Source: DATDOY01 sp035293045 (GTDB lineage Bacteria; Actinomycetota; Acidimicrobiia; IMCC26256; JACPCJ01). From it: a DNA stretch of 20,468 nt. The translations under genes and the position numbers were made by a program. The notes below the pieces were generated by a model. That model had not been told where the DNA came from. It ran no database searches and saw only the letters and a program-made list of their open reading frames with translations. Where the stretch lies: the NCBI GenBank assembly GCA_035293045.1, contig DATDOY010000062.1, positions 1 to 20,468 of the forward strand. Reading direction: 5' to 3'. Positions 19,954 through 20,468 of this stretch are shown in pieces. How positions within the stretch are numbered: the stretch's first letter is position 1; each line of letters opens with the position of its first letter.

Positions 19954-20468
19954 ATGGGTTCGATGACCCCGCTGAGCGTGATCGGGGGCCTGCTCGCGGC
20001 CGGGTGCCTCGCCCTGCGTGTGCGAGGCCGGTCGCGATGGTCGTCGGTGGCCGGAGCCGCGGCGGCGGGCGCCGCCCTCGTCGCCATCGCCGCCGACGAG
20101 GTGGTGATCTTCGCGGCCGCCTGGCTGACCGCCTCGGTCCTGGTGTCGGCCCGCGACCGGCCCACGACGCTTCGCACCGCGACCGCGGTGCTCGGCGACC
20201 TGCTCGTCGTCGCCGCACTCACCGCGCTCGCGGTGGACGCCCGCGTCCACGACCTTCCCTGGGCGCCGGCGGGTCCCGCGCTCGCCCCGTGGGCGGTGGG
20301 GATGGCTGGTCTCGGCATCGCGGTGCGCAGCGTCGCGTCGGGCATGCGCGAGCCAGGCCTTCTCATCGTGGCCTGCACCGTCGGCGCCCGGATCGCGGGG
20401 ACGGCCGACACGGCCGACGGCTCGGTCCTCGTCGTCGCCGCCGCCGTGGCGGGGGTGGTGGCGTGGGC
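19954..20468 (+). CDS. Partial multi-pass membrane protein, weakly NuoL/DabB-like
   Basis: Open from ATG 19954 (GGGAGG 4 nt upstream) through the window end, 171 residues seen. Hydrophobic segments: PLSVIGGLLAAGCLAL, WSSVAGAAAAGAALVAIAADEVVIFAAAWLTASVLVS, ATAVLGDLLVVAALTALAV, and WAVGMAGLGIAVRSVA followed by PGLLIVACTVGARIAG. The order DEVV..AAW.tASvLv, then a GDLLvv helix, then a P-G/A-x-x-x-A helix, faintly recalls the proton-channel subunits NuoL and DabB, but the diagnostic conserved Glu/Lys residues in their usual wording are absent. It could equally be an unrelated transporter. The 3' end lies outside the window. Confidence 0.55.
   Translation, partial: MGSMTPLSVIGGLLAAGCLALRVRGRSRWSSVAGAAAAGAALVAIAADEVVIFAAAWLTASVLVSARDRPTTLRTATAVLGDLLVVAALTALAVDARVHDLPWAPAGPALAPWAVGMAGLGIAVRSVASGMREPGLLIVACTVGARIAGTADTADGSVLVVAAAVAGVVAW

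Noticed and set aside
19913..19966. A 17-residue frame (MTGLVARDRGWEARWVR) between the two final membrane genes
   Set aside because: It is very short, has no ribosome site of its own and overlaps the start of the next gene. It is more likely just spacer.
19164..20411. A minus-strand frame opposite the final membrane genes
   Set aside because: It is Arg/Thr/Pro/His-rich with no motif. The plus strand shows regular hydrophobic helices and a ribosome site.

Overview
The window reads as chromosomal DNA of a high-GC actinobacterium. Two blocks match a neighbourhood that flanks the replication origin in actinobacteria: cca / DUF6049 / murJ (compare M. tuberculosis Rv3907c, Rv3909, Rv3910) and ino1 / PadR / DUF5318 (compare Rv0046c, Rv0047c, Rv0049). 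The many apparently leaderless starts, an orphan pilT and a large FGLLP-motif membrane protein suggest a deep-branching group such as Acidimicrobiia. That placement is inferred from gene content and remembered synteny; no phylogeny was run.

Positions 1-3840 are an accessory region with less GC-saturated coding. All genes point left: an intact hicB antitoxin with a wrecked hicA toxin, a DUF2283 antitoxin-like protein with a putative BECR-type toxin lacking any normal start codon, a DUF2268-type zinc protease, and a secreted, membrane-anchored DUF3472-like protein. A recurrent element of about 20-34 bp (best-conserved core on the minus strand GTCCCCTCACCTCCACAGGC) lies close to the stop codon of the gene on its right in four places (452-472, 1156-1189, 2011-2040, 3795-3823). 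A weak trace may lie at the left edge. This gene-plus-repeat layout is cassette-like and is the most interesting feature of the window. Its mechanism cannot be settled from the sequence alone.

Positions 3842-9258 are core genes on the minus strand: a GNAT acetyltransferase, a DUF6049 secreted/anchored protein and the MurJ lipid II flippase, each overlapping the next, followed by DegV. A short divergent promoter region separates them from plus-strand genes for a histone-deacetylase-family hydrolase, a PilT ATPase and the CCA-adding enzyme (9332-13053).

Positions 13100-18616 are again on the minus strand: a PadR regulator and inositol-3-phosphate synthase (the entry to inositol, phosphatidylinositol and possibly mycothiol synthesis), a two-helix membrane protein with a histone-H1-like basic tail, a SAM methyltransferase, and the Ig-repeat FGLLP-motif membrane protein. 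A pair of perfect palindromes upstream of padR is a likely operator.

Positions 18796-20468 are on the plus strand: a DUF5318 zinc-ribbon protein, then two unrecognised hydrophobic multi-pass proteins, the second cut by the window end.
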